Assembly: GCF_014838745.1 (NCBI RefSeq)
Contig: NZ_JABUXR010000009.1
Span: forward strand, 23,448-87,447
DNA: 64,000 bases
From: Limosilactobacillus urinaemulieris
Lineage (GTDB): Bacteria > Bacillota > Bacilli > Lactobacillales > Lactobacillaceae
Reading direction: 5' to 3'
Each line of letters starts with the position of its first letter. The stretch's first letter is position 1. Position numbers and translations under genes: made by a program. Below the pieces are notes generated by a model. That model was not told the origin of the DNA. It did not search any database and saw nothing but the letters and a program-made list of their open reading frames with translations. Shown piece after piece: positions 29,811 through 38,507 of the stretch.

Positions 29811-30135
29811 AAAATAAAAAGCGGAGACTAATTAAAGTCTCCGTGCTTCCGCTGAAGAGATGATTAAGTGACACTGTTATCAAGATCCGTTAGATTGTAT
29901 TCTGCAGTTCTTCAAAATGGGAGAACTAAACTGAGATTATTATCGTAAGGGCTCTGTAAATATGGCCTTCTAATTAAGTAATTAGCTAAACATGCTTTTC
30001 AAGGAAACTAAATTGTTTTCATGTGGAGTGGGGTGTGTTTTTGTTAACTTTTTGCAGATTAATATCAACATACTTTCAAAGTAGTTTATTAATGAGAAGA
30101 TGTTCGATGAAAATCACTTAATATCTCTTCACACC
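29811..30135 (-). ncRNA. Candidate structured RNA, about 300 nt, unidentified
   Basis: On the minus strand a promoter TTGATC-N17-TATACT (30139-30167) is followed, at the expected start point, by GAAGAGATATTAAGTGA (30130-30114). This pairs with TCACTTAATCATCTCTTC (29871-29854), 240 bases later, with one bulge. A terminator (CGGAGACT/AGTCTCCG plus T run) follows at 29845-29811. Inside are further hairpins: ATTAATA..TATTAAT around TACTTT/AAAGTA, CTAATT/AATTAG, GGC/GCC, CAGTT/AACTG. I see no convincing ORF. Motifs of RNase P, tmRNA or SRP RNA are not apparent; the closed end-to-end stem recalls 6S RNA, but the length does not fit. Confidence 0.5.
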
Positions 30136-30271
30136 TTTAGTATATATCCCCCACCCGCAAAGATCAATTTAACCGCGTCGTATCAATGATGAAAGCACTT
30201 TTATTAATCAAACATATTCAGGATATTTGTTCTAATACTCATAAATAATAATTCATTTTTGCCCTCTTAGA

Positions 30272-30312
30272 ATCAAAAAAGACCAGAAAAATTTTCTGGT
30301 CTTTTTTCTGAT
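30272..30312. terminator. Bidirectional terminator upstream of the ncRNA region
   Basis: Near-perfect arms AAAAAAGACCAGAAAA (30275-30290) and TTTTCTGGTCTTTTTT (30292-30307). It ends the permease transcript. Confidence 0.8.
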
Positions 30313-30350
30313 TAAGTTAGGTTTCAGTGCAGCATGGCTAAAGAGATCAT

Positions 30351-30482
30351 TCTAGGCAACATAGTAAAAATGTGCTCGTCGTGACCGCAACCTCCGCCTA
30401 GCTATCCCGTCCTTGATTGTAAACAATCATCGTCCGGGATTTTCTAGTGCTCGGTTGCTAATCCGTCACGACTCGCACTCTA
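30351..30482 (-). repeat. Modular hairpin repeat locus R5 (A-type, 3' of the permease gene)
   Basis: Minus strand: head TAGAGTGCGAGTCGTGACGG, with TAG as the permease stop; inner arms TCCCGGACGATGATTGT / ACAATCAAGGACGGGA; closing GTTGCGGTCACGACGAG. Confidence 0.8.
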
Positions 30483-31820
30483 TTTTTTTAACCCATATCC
30501 CCAAGCTAATAGAGCAAAGATAATCACTGATAAGATCAACGGAATTCGTGTTGAATCAATGAATAGTAAAATTACCAAGACAGCCAGGAAGAAAATAATC
30601 GTTAACCAACTAGTAACGGGGAAACCTGGCATTCTAAAGTAGCTGACCCCTTTGGGATTTCTCTGTCGGTACTCGATATGTGCTGCTAAAATAATGATCC
30701 ACGTAAAGATAAAGGTAATCGTGGAAATCCCAGCAATCACATCAAAAATTCCGGCTGGCATAATGTAGTTCAAAATTACGGTAATAAAGAGAATCAGTGA
30801 TGAGAAAGTTAAGGCGTGATTAGGAACCGCCTTTGCACTTAACTCACCAAACCGCTTTGGTGCATTCCCGCTTCGGGCAAGCGAGTACAGTGACCGGCTT
30901 GTACTGAAGATTGCACTATTTGTAGCGGACATCGCGGCGGTTAATACCACAAAGTTAATGATTCCGGCCGCACCTGGAATACCAATTGCAGCAAAAACTT
31001 GAACAAATGGACTAGATGTCGTCTTAATTTGTGTCCATGGATAAATTACCATCATCGCAATCATTGAACCAATGTAGAACAAACCGATCCGCACTGGTAA
31101 AGTGTTGATTGCTTTTGGAATATCCTTTTGTGGATTCTTAGTTTCACCAGCAGTTAAACCAACCATTTCAATTCCAACAAAGGCAAAGACAACCATTTGG
31201 AATGACATCAAGAAGCCCATTGGTCCGGTCGGGAAGAAGCCGCCGTGATTAACAAGGTTGCTTAGTTCCACTGTCCGATTTTCAATGTGACTATGCATTA
31301 GGAGCATTACCGCACCAATCACGATTAAGACAATGATTGCCAGCACTTTAATCATCGAGAACCAACTTTCTAGCTCCCCAAATAAACCGACATTCACCAT
31401 GTTAACCAACATCAAAAGAACAACAATTAATAACGGACCAACCCACTGAGGCATTGACGGGAACCAGTATTTTAAGTAAATTCCTGTCGCGGTTAAGTCG
31501 GCCATTGCCAACGTTAACCAACAAGCCCAATACATCCACCCGGCAACGAATTCCATTCGGTCACCAAGGTATTCTTTAACTGAATCAATAAACGAGTGCT
31601 TAGAAGTATCAGCGAGGATTAATTCCCCCAACGCACGCATCATAAAGAAGCAAAAGATACCGACGATGAGGTACGAAAGGATAATCGCTGGTCCAGCTTG
31701 TTGAATCGCCTTCCCTGAACCAAGAAATAGTCCAGTACCAATTGCACCCCCGATGGCAATCATCGTTACGTGTCGACTCTTTAATGAGCGCTTTAACTTC
31801 TGTTGTTGCTGTTCGTCCAT
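30480..31820 (-). CDS. APC-family amino acid permease (AAT subfamily)
   Basis: A 446-residue transporter with twelve hydrophobic segments. Family motifs: RHVTMIAIGGAIGTGLFLGSG (about 16-36) and FVGIEMVGLTAGETKNPQKDIPKAI (about 213-237), plus SATNSAIFSTSRSLYSLA. Substrate is not readable from the protein; the upstream T-box leader shows control by one uncharged tRNA, so a single amino acid is likely. The TAG stop is in repeat R5. The ATG has AGGAGG upstream. Confidence 0.88.
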   Translation of the reverse strand: MDEQQQQKLKRSLKSRHVTMIAIGGAIGTGLFLGSGKAIQQAGPAIILSYLIVGIFCFFMMRALGELILADTSKHSFIDSVKEYLGDRMEFVAGWMYWACWLTLAMADLTATGIYLKYWFPSMPQWVGPLLIVVLLMLVNMVNVGLFGELESWFSMIKVLAIIVLIVIGAVMLLMHSHIENRTVELSNLVNHGGFFPTGPMGFLMSFQMVVFAFVGIEMVGLTAGETKNPQKDIPKAINTLPVRIGLFYIGSMIAMMVIYPWTQIKTTSSPFVQVFAAIGIPGAAGIINFVVLTAAMSATNSAIFSTSRSLYSLARSGNAPKRFGELSAKAVPNHALTFSSLILFITVILNYIMPAGIFDVIAGISTITFIFTWIIILAAHIEYRQRNPKGVSYFRMPGFPVTSWLTIIFFLAVLVILLFIDSTRIPLILSVIIFALLAWGYGLKK

Positions 31821-31871
31821 AATCTGCCTCCTTAAAATTTAACTTCTATCTTTTGCATATATCGCTTTCAC

Positions 31872-32095
31872 AAAAAAAGGACGTCCCTGGCTTTTATACC
31901 AGGGACGTCCTTTTAACGCGGTTCCACCCATCTTTATAGCTCAAATTAATGAACTACCTCTCAGTTGATAAAGGAACCACCCATTTCAAACGTACATGCC
32001 ATTTTGTTAGTCCCGAATTTCAGCTAATATCGGAATCTCTATTCACTAACATTAAAGATTACTCATAATTATAATGATTTTACGTCTAATGTCAA
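31872..32095 (-). promoter_or_regulatory. T-box leader of the amino acid permease
   Basis: Promoter TTGACA (32090-32095), 16 bp, TATAAT (32068-32073). The T-box GGGTGGAACCGCG is at 31917-31930, followed by a terminator (31872-31913, AGGACGTCCCTGG/CCAGGGACGTCCT, T7). The bulge UGGA predicts a tRNA with discriminator U, such as Gly, Thr or Cys. Stem I (GTTAGT/ACTAAC) is very short and I cannot name the specifier codon with confidence; GGC lies just after it. Confidence 0.8.
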
Positions 32096-32183
32096 ACAAT
32101 ATTTTGAATTTTTATATAATCTTTCGTATTTTGAAAGCCTAATCATAATGATGAGGTTAGGCTTCAATTACTTTTTAAAAGTT

Positions 32184-32527
32184 TACGGTAGTATAGTTGA
32201 GATGCGTTCGCCGTGACCACAACTTCCGTCTAAAAGTTCTACTGTTACACAGTCATAACGTTGGAGTGAACCAGAAATTGATTTATCAATTTCGTCTGTG
32301 AACCCACGCAAGGATAAGTAGGCTTTTGACTATCAACTTGTTGATGACAAAAGCCACTTAGCTACTGCGTTCGGCCTAACCTTCCTCAAGAATGTTCCAC
32401 TATTACATAGTCATAACGTGTTCGCCAGAGACTTGCTAGTGCTAGCAACCTCCTTCCTAGGCGCTAATCGCCTTCGTCAGGAGAAATTGCTAGCTTTCCG
32501 CAAGTCCTCTGCTGGCTCACACTCACA
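32184..32527 (-). repeat. Modular hairpin repeat locus R6 (3' of glnQ-like gene), largest copy
   Basis: On the minus strand a B-type module (GTGTGAGCCAGCAGAGG, arms GCTAGCAATTTCTCCTG / AGGAGGTTGCTAGC), a D-type module in the opposite layout (GGAGTGAACCAGAAATTG, GTGAACCCACGCAAGG) and an A-type end (GTTGTGGTCACGGCGAAC). Its head holds the original TGA (32523-32525) of the ATPase gene. Confidence 0.75.
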
Positions 32528-32567
32528 CATTCAGCACCTTATCCAAGAAATTCTTGGTGTCGGGGTG

Positions 32568-33266
32568 TTAAGGATGATCGAAGATTTGGTCAGGTGTACC
32601 TTGCTCACGAATATCACCATCATGAAAGAAAACAACCCGATCGGCAACTTGTTTAGCAAAGCCCATTTCGTGAGTAACAACAATCATCGTCATCCCCTCA
32701 CGAGCTAACCGTTTCATAACCTCAAGAACGTCCCCAACCATTTCAGGGTCAAGGGCACTTGTTGGTTCATCAAACAGCATCACATCCGGTTTCATCGCTA
32801 ACGCACGAGCAATTGCCACCCGTTGTTGCTGCCCACCAGAAAGTTTAGTTGGGTTAGCATCTGCCTTATCACTGAGACCAACAAGATCAAGGTAATGCAT
32901 TGCCGCCTTCTTTGCTTCGTCCTTACTCATTTTCCCCAGTTCAACTGGAGCTAATGTAATGTTTTGCAAAACATTCATGTTCGGGAAAAGGTTAAAGTGC
33001 TGGAAAACCATTCCGATATTTTGGCGAACCTGGTTAATATTTACTTTGGGATCCGCAATGTCATAACCATCAACGTAAACATGACCGCTGTTTGGTTCTT
33101 CCAATTTGTTAATGCAGCGTAAAAAGGTACTTTTTCCAGAACCAGAAGGACCAATCATACAAACTACTTCACTCGGCTTAACATTGAGATCAATTCCCTT
33201 TAGCACTTCGTTACTGCCGTAGCTCTTGTGTAGGTCCTTAACTTGAACTTTGTAATTTTTATCCAT
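32568..33266 (-). CDS. glnQ: Polar amino acid (glutamine-type) ABC transporter ATPase, C-terminus cut by a TAA
   Basis: Energises the adjacent fused binding-protein/permease. 232 residues with Walker [13 protein letters not shown] (about 38-49), Q-loop, signature [16 protein letters not shown] (about 142-157) and Walker B VMLFDEP. The frame ends at TAA (32568-32570) after IFDHP, yet the same frame continues for 14 sense codons (HPDTKNFLDKVLNV) to TGA at 32523, matching the normal C-terminal end of the family. The lost tail lies outside the nucleotide-binding motifs, so the protein may still work. It follows the permease gene by one base. Confidence 0.92.
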   Translation of the reverse strand: MDKNYKVQVKDLHKSYGSNEVLKGIDLNVKPSEVVCMIGPSGSGKSTFLRCINKLEEPNSGHVYVDGYDIADPKVNINQVRQNIGMVFQHFNLFPNMNVLQNITLAPVELGKMSKDEAKKAAMHYLDLVGLSDKADANPTKLSGGQQQRVAIARALAMKPDVMLFDEPTSALDPEMVGDVLEVMKRLAREGMTMIVVTHEMGFAKQVADRVVFFHDGDIREQGTPDQIFDHP

Positions 33267-33267
33267 A

Positions 33268-34728
33268 TTAAGCCATCCTCTTTTGTACGTAGTTTGATAA
33301 CCATGTTAATAGGGTAATGATAATGATGTAGATTACCGCAATGATCGTCCACATTCTGAACCCTTCCATGTTTTGTGAAATAATTACTGTCCCGGTTTGG
33401 GTTAATTCCATGACACCAATTGCCGATAAAATTGAAGTATCCTTCAGGGTAATGATGAACTGGTTAACCAATGAAGGCACCATCAACTTGAACCCTTGTG
33501 GAGCAATAACCTTAATCAAGGCCTTGCTGTATGGTAATCCTAAGCTTCGAGCGGCTTCCCACTGTCCTTGGCTAACGGATTCGAAGCCACCCTTAACAAT
33601 GGCCCCAATGTAGGCTCCTTCATCAAGAGTTAATGTCAAAATCCCCGCAAGGAATAGTGGCACCTTGTGACCAATAACGTTTGGAATCCCCATGTAAATA
33701 AAGAAGGCCAAAACGATCATTGGAACACCACGGAAAATGTAAATTAACGTACTTGAAACCGCGTTAGCAAATTTATTTTCCACGACACCAAGAACACCAA
33801 GGATAATTCCAAAAATCATTGCGAAGATAATCCCGACAACGGTTAACTCAATCGTCATCCATAAACCACGGAGCAATGCATCCTTGTTAGTCTTTAGCAG
33901 ACCCCAAATTGTGTGATCAGCCGCTGTTGTCTTGGTTGTCCCGTTTCCTTTAGTATACTTATCAATAATCTTATCTAACTGACCAGTATCCTTTAACCAT
34001 TTGATTCCGTTATTAACCTTCTTTTGCAAAGCAAGGTTCTTGCCTTTTTGGAAACCACCAGCAACAGGTTGTGCATCAATTGGCTTTTTAGTAACAATCT
34101 TTAGCGGAACCCCGGTCTTAATCCCATATTCAAGGACTGGCCCATCATCAAAGGTTGCTGCAGTATTACCGTTTTTCACATCGTTCCACATGGTGTTCGA
34201 TGAGTCGAAGTACCGAATTTTGTAACCATATTTATCCTGATTCTTCTTCAAGTACAATGCAGCACTAGTTCCCGACTTAGCTGAAACGGTTTTGTCTTTC
34301 AACTGCTTCATTGACTTAATATTGCTATCCTTGGCAACCGCCATAACGACACCATCAGTGTAGTACGGAGTTGAGAAATCATACTTAGCTTTCCGTTCAT
34401 CAGTAACACTCATCCCGGCGATAACCGCGTCAACCTGACCTGATTCAAGTGCCTGTAAATCACCGTTAAAGCTCATTGGCTTTAGTTTGTAGTTAAAGTG
34501 TTCGTGTTTAGCAATTTTTTTAAGAATTTCAATTTCAATCCCAGGATTCTTCCCAGAATACCCACCCTTGCTATCCTGAATTTCAAAGGGTTCAAACGTG
34601 TTGTTCGTTGCAAAGGTATAGGTTGGGTCAGCAGATGCCGGTTGCTGTTCGACGACCACCCACCCAATTACAATTCCAACAATCGCAATAAAGGCAGTGA
34701 TTAATTTTTTCCAATGATTGCTTTGCAT
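33268..34728 (-). CDS. glnP: Fused substrate-binding/permease protein of a glutamine-type ABC transporter
   Basis: A 486-residue fusion. It has a signal-like helix (about 10-27, no lipobox Cys), a periplasmic-type SBP domain (about 35-262, with [16 protein letters not shown]) and a permease domain with about five helices (278-480), including the EAA loop [23 protein letters not shown] (about 392-414). The fused layout is usual in lactic acid bacteria and keeps the binding domain at the membrane. ATG start with GAGGAG. Gene symbol by family only; the exact amino acid is not certain. Confidence 0.9.
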   Translation of the reverse strand: MQSNHWKKLITAFIAIVGIVIGWVVVEQQPASADPTYTFATNNTFEPFEIQDSKGGYSGKNPGIEIEILKKIAKHEHFNYKLKPMSFNGDLQALESGQVDAVIAGMSVTDERKAKYDFSTPYYTDGVVMAVAKDSNIKSMKQLKDKTVSAKSGTSAALYLKKNQDKYGYKIRYFDSSNTMWNDVKNGNTAATFDDGPVLEYGIKTGVPLKIVTKKPIDAQPVAGGFQKGKNLALQKKVNNGIKWLKDTGQLDKIIDKYTKGNGTTKTTAADHTIWGLLKTNKDALLRGLWMTIELTVVGIIFAMIFGIILGVLGVVENKFANAVSSTLIYIFRGVPMIVLAFFIYMGIPNVIGHKVPLFLAGILTLTLDEGAYIGAIVKGGFESVSQGQWEAARSLGLPYSKALIKVIAPQGFKLMVPSLVNQFIITLKDTSILSAIGVMELTQTGTVIISQNMEGFRMWTIIAVIYIIIITLLTWLSNYVQKRMA

Positions 34729-34959
34729 CTATACCGACTCCTCTTTAATCAAATTTTAACGTTGGTAATACATTATCATTCAGACAAAAAGAAGTGAATA
34801 GTTTTAAGTGAACCGTGTGTTTATCCAAGATGAAATCGGTTTAAACTAATCTTTTTAAAGGATAATACCCATGATTTGGTTAACTTAATTAAGTATAATT
34901 TTTGATGGATGATTTCTGATGAGAAAGTTCTCATTTAAGTAAATGTCATTTTATATTCT

Positions 34960-35012
34960 TTTATACTTTAAATCTGTTTTTATACTTCTTTATACTTTAA
35001 ACCTAAAAAGCA
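34960..35012. repeat. Short AT-rich direct repeat TATACTTTAAA in the 334-base gap
   Basis: Two copies of TTCTTT(T)ATACTTTAAA(T/C)C lie about 30 bases apart, within an AT-rich stretch upstream of the ABC transporter genes. Otherwise the gap 34729-35004 holds nothing that I can assign. Confidence 0.4.
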
Positions 35013-35053
35013 GGTCTAATTGGTATTACCACCAGCTAGAACTGCTAATTTTT
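35005..35053 (-). terminator. Terminator of the Rpn-type nuclease gene
   Basis: Arms TAGCAG..TCTA and TAGA..CTGCT around TGGT/ACCA, then TTTTT on the minus strand. Confidence 0.65.
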
Positions 35054-35062
35054 ATCTACTCA

Positions 35063-35905
35063 TTATTTCAAACACCGTTTATAGTATTGCTCAGCTTCCT
35101 CATCCGTTAAGTCATACGCTTCTTTCAAATTAGCAATGATATTTTCTTTTGGCAATTGCTGTTTGACAAACAAGCTTGTAACTTGTAAAATCGCTTCTTC
35201 TTTTCCTTCCTCTATCCCCTCTTGCCGTGCAACCTTCAATCCATGGCGACGATCCATTTCATATAACGATAAACGCATATATTCCGCCCTCCATTTCTTA
35301 TTATGTTTGACGAATGTAACTCTTTCTTTTAATTGTACGATGAAATGATCATCACTATCAACTTTACGATTAGCAATCACATCCAAAAACTTTTGTAAAG
35401 GCTGATTAACATCTTTCCGCAAGCTCGGAATATTTAAGAAAATTGTTGTTGTCCCATCGTCTGCAATATGTTCTGGACTTTCATCAACATGTCGATGAAT
35501 GGTATATTGCTGTAAACCTAAACCAAGCGGGTCAAAGCAACAAAAGAAAATCACATATGAATTATTAGCTTCTTGGTAATTTTTTCCTTTTTCGTACGAA
35601 TCAAGTGATGTCATTGCCTGATAATATCGTGCTCGTTTCAGCAGATCTTTTTCATCTGCAACCTGCATTTCTATGTCATAGCAATTATTTTTTGTATCCC
35701 GAGTGAATACATCAAAGCGAACTCCCTTTGCATCTGGAGCAAAATTAATCTCTTCTTGGCTATTTGGTAGTTTGATATGATCAATTTTCAATTCCGGTAA
35801 AACACGTTGAATTACTTCCTGACAAATCTTTGGATCAATCATCACCTTACTGAAAACAAAGTCGTTTGATAATCCGGCATCTTCCCATTTCTGAATTAAG
35901 TTCAT
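35063..35905 (-). CDS. Rpn family PD-(D/E)XK nuclease / putative transposase
   Basis: 280-residue protein of the recombination-promoting nuclease (Rpn) family. The nuclease motif is visible as D65 (GVRFDVF) and D77-I-E79-M-Q81, with the usual downstream YYQAMTSL segment. The C-terminal part (about 235-280) is a charged helical extension with RQEGIEEGKEEA. Full length with both motifs intact. It stands alone with its own terminator. These proteins are common in lactobacilli and are not true IS transposases; no inverted repeats flank it. Confidence 0.85.
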   Translation of the reverse strand: MNLIQKWEDAGLSNDFVFSKVMIDPKICQEVIQRVLPELKIDHIKLPNSQEEINFAPDAKGVRFDVFTRDTKNNCYDIEMQVADEKDLLKRARYYQAMTSLDSYEKGKNYQEANNSYVIFFCCFDPLGLGLQQYTIHRHVDESPEHIADDGTTTIFLNIPSLRKDVNQPLQKFLDVIANRKVDSDDHFIVQLKERVTFVKHNKKWRAEYMRLSLYEMDRRHGLKVARQEGIEEGKEEAILQVTSLFVKQQLPKENIIANLKEAYDLTDEEAEQYYKRCLK

Positions 35906-35966
35906 GTTTTCGCCTCCTACTAACTAAAGAACGGAAAAAATGAACTTTTTAACTAAATTCAAAATA

Positions 35967-36010
35967 AAAACCAGGAGCAACCACCTATTGGAGGTTATTC
36001 CTGGTTTAAT
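35967..36010 (-). terminator. Terminator downstream of serS
   Basis: AAACCAGGA..AACC..CC / GG..GGTT..TCCTGGTTT with T tail, between repeat R7 and the Rpn gene. Confidence 0.7.
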
Positions 36011-36030
36011 TATGTTTAAATGTAATTTAG

Positions 36031-36217
36031 CTTCTAGGCAACATAGTCGAAACGTGTTCAGCCTAAACTTCCTCGAGCTAGTGGTTCTAGGCAACATAGT
36101 CAAGATCTGCTCACCGCGACCGCCACCTCCGTCTAACTATCCCGTCCTTGATTGTATACAACCATCGTCCGGGATTCCTTAGTACTCGGTAGCTAGTCCG
36201 TCGCGGTTCGCACTCTA
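36031..36217 (-). repeat. Modular hairpin repeat locus R7 (A-type, 3' of serS)
   Basis: Minus strand: TAGAGTGCGAACCGCGACGG, where TAG is the serS stop; inner arms TCCCGGACGATGGTTGT / ACAATCAAGGACGGGA; tail GTCGCGGTGAGCAGATCTTG; then remnants of two further module ends. Confidence 0.75.
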
Positions 36218-37510
36218 CTTTTTAAACGGTACCGCGTTTTCTTTGGTGATCTTAGTAACACCATGCATGTATGGAACTAAGACTTCTGGAATAGTAACAG
36301 AACCATCTTCGTTTTGGTAGTTCTCCAAAATAGCGGCAACGGTCCGACCAACGGCAAGACCTGAACCATTTAAGGTGTGAACGTATTGCAACTTACCGTT
36401 TTCATCCCGGTATTGCGTATGCATCCGGCGAGCTTGGAAGTCCAAACAGTTTGAACAGCTGGATACTTCACGGTACTTGTTTTGAGCAGGCATCCAAAGT
36501 TCAAGGTCATGGGTTTCAGAAGCAGTGAAACTCATGTCACTAGTAGTCAAAGTGATGACATGGTATGGCAAACCAATCTTCTTCAAGATGTTTTCAGCAT
36601 TGGCAGTCATCTTTTCCAATTCATCCCATGAATCTTCTGGTTTCGTGTACTTAACCATTTCCACCTTGTTAAATTGGTGCATCCGGATCAAACCACGAGT
36701 ATCACGGCCGGCTGCCCCAGCTTCGGAACGGAAGCATGGTGTTAAGGCTGTAACGTAAACTGGCAATTCTTCAGCTGGAATAACATCACCACGGTAGTAG
36801 TTAGTCAATGGTACTTCAGCGGTTGGAATCAAGGTCATATCTTCGCCGTTAACCTGGTAAACACCCTTCTTGAACTTTGGGAATTGACCAGTCCCGTACA
36901 TTGAAGCAGCATTAACAATGTATGGTGGTAATACCTCAGTGTAGCCGTCCTTCATGTGTTCATCGAGCATGAAGTTGTAAACGGCACGTTCGAGCTGGGC
37001 ACCTAAGCCAAGGTAGTAGACGAACCGGGCACCAGATACTTTCCGTGCACGGTCAAAATCTAAAATACCCAGATTTTCACCGACATCCCAGTGGTGCTTT
37101 GGTTCAAAATCAAAGTCACGAATCTTACCAACTTTTCGTAATTCAACTGCCCCTTCTTCAGTTAAGCTTACTGGAACACCATCGTGAGGAATGTTTGGCA
37201 GGCGAGACATCTTATCGTGGAATACTTCGTCGTTAGCTTCAACCTGTTCATCAAGCTCCTTGATTTGGTCACCCAGTTCACGAGTTTCCTTGATTGCCTC
37301 GTCAGCGGATTCACCATTTCGTTTAGCTTCACCAATCTTCTTTGAGGCTTCATTCCGTTGGGCCTTTAAAGCTTCAGTTTTTTGAAGTAAGTCCCGCCGC
37401 TTTTGATCAAGTTCGATTACTTCATCAATTTCTTCAGCCTTAACGCCCCGAGTAGCTAGTTTTTGCTTAAAGAATTCGGGATCTTTACGAATTTTTTTAA
37501 TATCTAACAT
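36215..37510 (-). CDS. serS: Seryl-tRNA synthetase
   Basis: Class II synthetase charging tRNA-Ser, 431 residues. N-terminal coiled-coil arm (about 28-105) for tRNA binding, then the class II motifs: motif 2 [15 protein letters not shown] (about 264-278) and motif 3 [16 protein letters not shown] (about 386-401), with TAEVPL. An AGGAGG site precedes the ATG. T-box leader upstream; stop in repeat R7. Confidence 0.97.
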   Translation of the reverse strand: MLDIKKIRKDPEFFKQKLATRGVKAEEIDEVIELDQKRRDLLQKTEALKAQRNEASKKIGEAKRNGESADEAIKETRELGDQIKELDEQVEANDEVFHDKMSRLPNIPHDGVPVSLTEEGAVELRKVGKIRDFDFEPKHHWDVGENLGILDFDRARKVSGARFVYYLGLGAQLERAVYNFMLDEHMKDGYTEVLPPYIVNAASMYGTGQFPKFKKGVYQVNGEDMTLIPTAEVPLTNYYRGDVIPAEELPVYVTALTPCFRSEAGAAGRDTRGLIRMHQFNKVEMVKYTKPEDSWDELEKMTANAENILKKIGLPYHVITLTTSDMSFTASETHDLELWMPAQNKYREVSSCSNCLDFQARRMHTQYRDENGKLQYVHTLNGSGLAVGRTVAAILENYQNEDGSVTIPEVLVPYMHGVTKITKENAVPFKK

Positions 37511-37524
37511 TGTATCCTCCTAAC

Positions 37525-37740
37525 AAAAAGAGCCATTCCATCCTCAAAATATTTTGGGACGAAATGGCTCTTAGTTCCGCGGTACCACCCAAGTTTGACA
37601 TCTAAATGTCACCCTCGCGATGGATAACGGCCATCAACCGTGCGGCATTACCCGCCCACATTTACTTGCACCGGAGTTTCGATCAACAACTTGCACCTAC
37701 CGTTGTCTCTCTGAACGATCTACTTGAAATGCATCCGTGT
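37525..37740 (-). promoter_or_regulatory. Serine T-box leader of serS
   Basis: T-box GGGTGGTACCGCGG at 37577-37590 and a terminator at 37525-37572 (AAGAGCCATT/AATGGCTCTT plus T5). The likely specifier codon is TCC (Ser) at 37673-37675 within GAAACTCCGG. Uncharged tRNA-Ser would stabilise the antiterminator. Confidence 0.87.
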
Positions 37741-37807
37741 TTAATATTCGCCATTATCATATTACATCTGGCGTTATTTAGCAATCGATATTTTAATAAA
37801 AATTATT

Positions 37808-38278
37808 TTAATTTGCATGGCGCAAACCAAATAGTGAAGTTAGGCCAGCGATCCGTAGTCCAAGGCCATGAAGAATATTCGTCTTTTTTGGCTCAGCCGG
37901 ACGATGGATCAGCGGTGGCCGTGAACTTGTCTTGGTATACCGGTCATCAAGGCGTTCATTATCAAACTTATTGTAGACAATTACGATCTTTGAATCAGGT
38001 GTCCAGGCATTGACCTGCTCACTTGGTAAAAATGCTCGATCAGGTGCGCATCCCTTAATCTCAGGGGCATCAAATTCAGCCCATTCCTTTGGTGAATCAG
38101 GTTGAATAACCCATTGACTATAAGTTACTTGCCCATCCGCTGTTGGTACTTTACTGCGTTGAAAACGAACAGTTTGTTTGATTTCTTGCTGAGTACCATC
38201 AACGTCCACTAAGACGATCGTTCGTGTTGACTTTGCCGTCAGCGCATCAGTCAATTGTTGTTCTTCTACAGTAACCAT
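37808..38278 (-). CDS. Small solitary Mub-B2-like domain protein
   Basis: About 156 residues. The core (about 20-105) looks like one Mub/MucBP-B2 repeat: TIVLVDVDGTQQEIKQTVRF, DGQVTYSQW, FDAPEIKGCAPDRA and DSKIVIVYNK. There is no signal peptide and no LPXTG, though the end (ILHGLGLRIAGLTSLFGLRHAN split: ILHGLGLRIAG, LTSLFGLRHAN) mimics the hydrophobic/positive tail of a sorted protein. It has its own promoter, so it may be expressed in the cytosol, or it may be a remnant of a larger adhesin. Start ATG 38278 or GTG 38284, both near GAGG. Confidence 0.6.
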   Translation of the reverse strand: MVTVEEQQLTDALTAKSTRTIVLVDVDGTQQEIKQTVRFQRSKVPTADGQVTYSQWVIQPDSPKEWAEFDAPEIKGCAPDRAFLPSEQVNAWTPDSKIVIVYNKFDNERLDDRYTKTSSRPPLIHRPAEPKKTNILHGLGLRIAGLTSLFGLRHAN

Positions 38279-38364
38279 CTGCACCTAACCTCACTTTACT
38301 TTTCAATAATTTATCGAGTATTAATTTAATCCAAGACAACTATTACAGTGCCATTTAACATGTA

Positions 38365-38393
38365 ATTGTAGACCCTAATATCAAAAATGTCAA
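38365..38393 (-). promoter_or_regulatory. Promoter of the mini-Mub gene
   Basis: Minus strand TTGACA (38388-38393), 17 bp, TACAAT (38365-38370). Confidence 0.7.
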
Positions 38394-38437
38394 AACTCGT
38401 TTATCAAATTATAAGTATTTATCTAAAAAATATTTAA

Positions 38438-38484
38438 AAAAAGCAAGCCTAAGCATTACCGTAAAAGCGTTTAGGTTTGCTTTG
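38438..38484 (-). terminator. Terminator of the SEC10-type gene
   Basis: Arms AAAGCAAACCTAAACGC and GCTTAGGCTTGCTTT on the minus strand, followed by T7. Confidence 0.75.
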
Positions 38485-38507
38485 AATCTATAAATAACTG
38501 AATTTAA

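Noticed and set aside
32184-32527. Locus R6 as part of a coding sequence
   Set aside because: Open frames there arise from the hairpin arms; no start with ribosome site and strong similarity to the other non-coding copies.
35063-35905. Rpn-type protein as transposase of the hairpin repeats
   Set aside because: Rpn proteins are PD-(D/E)XK nucleases without the HUH/Y1 motif expected of REP-associated transposases, and it has no flanking copy-specific repeats.
37606-38013. Plus-strand ORF of 135 codons over the serS leader
   Set aside because: It covers the T-box and the antisense of the mini-Mub gene; no ribosome site or family.
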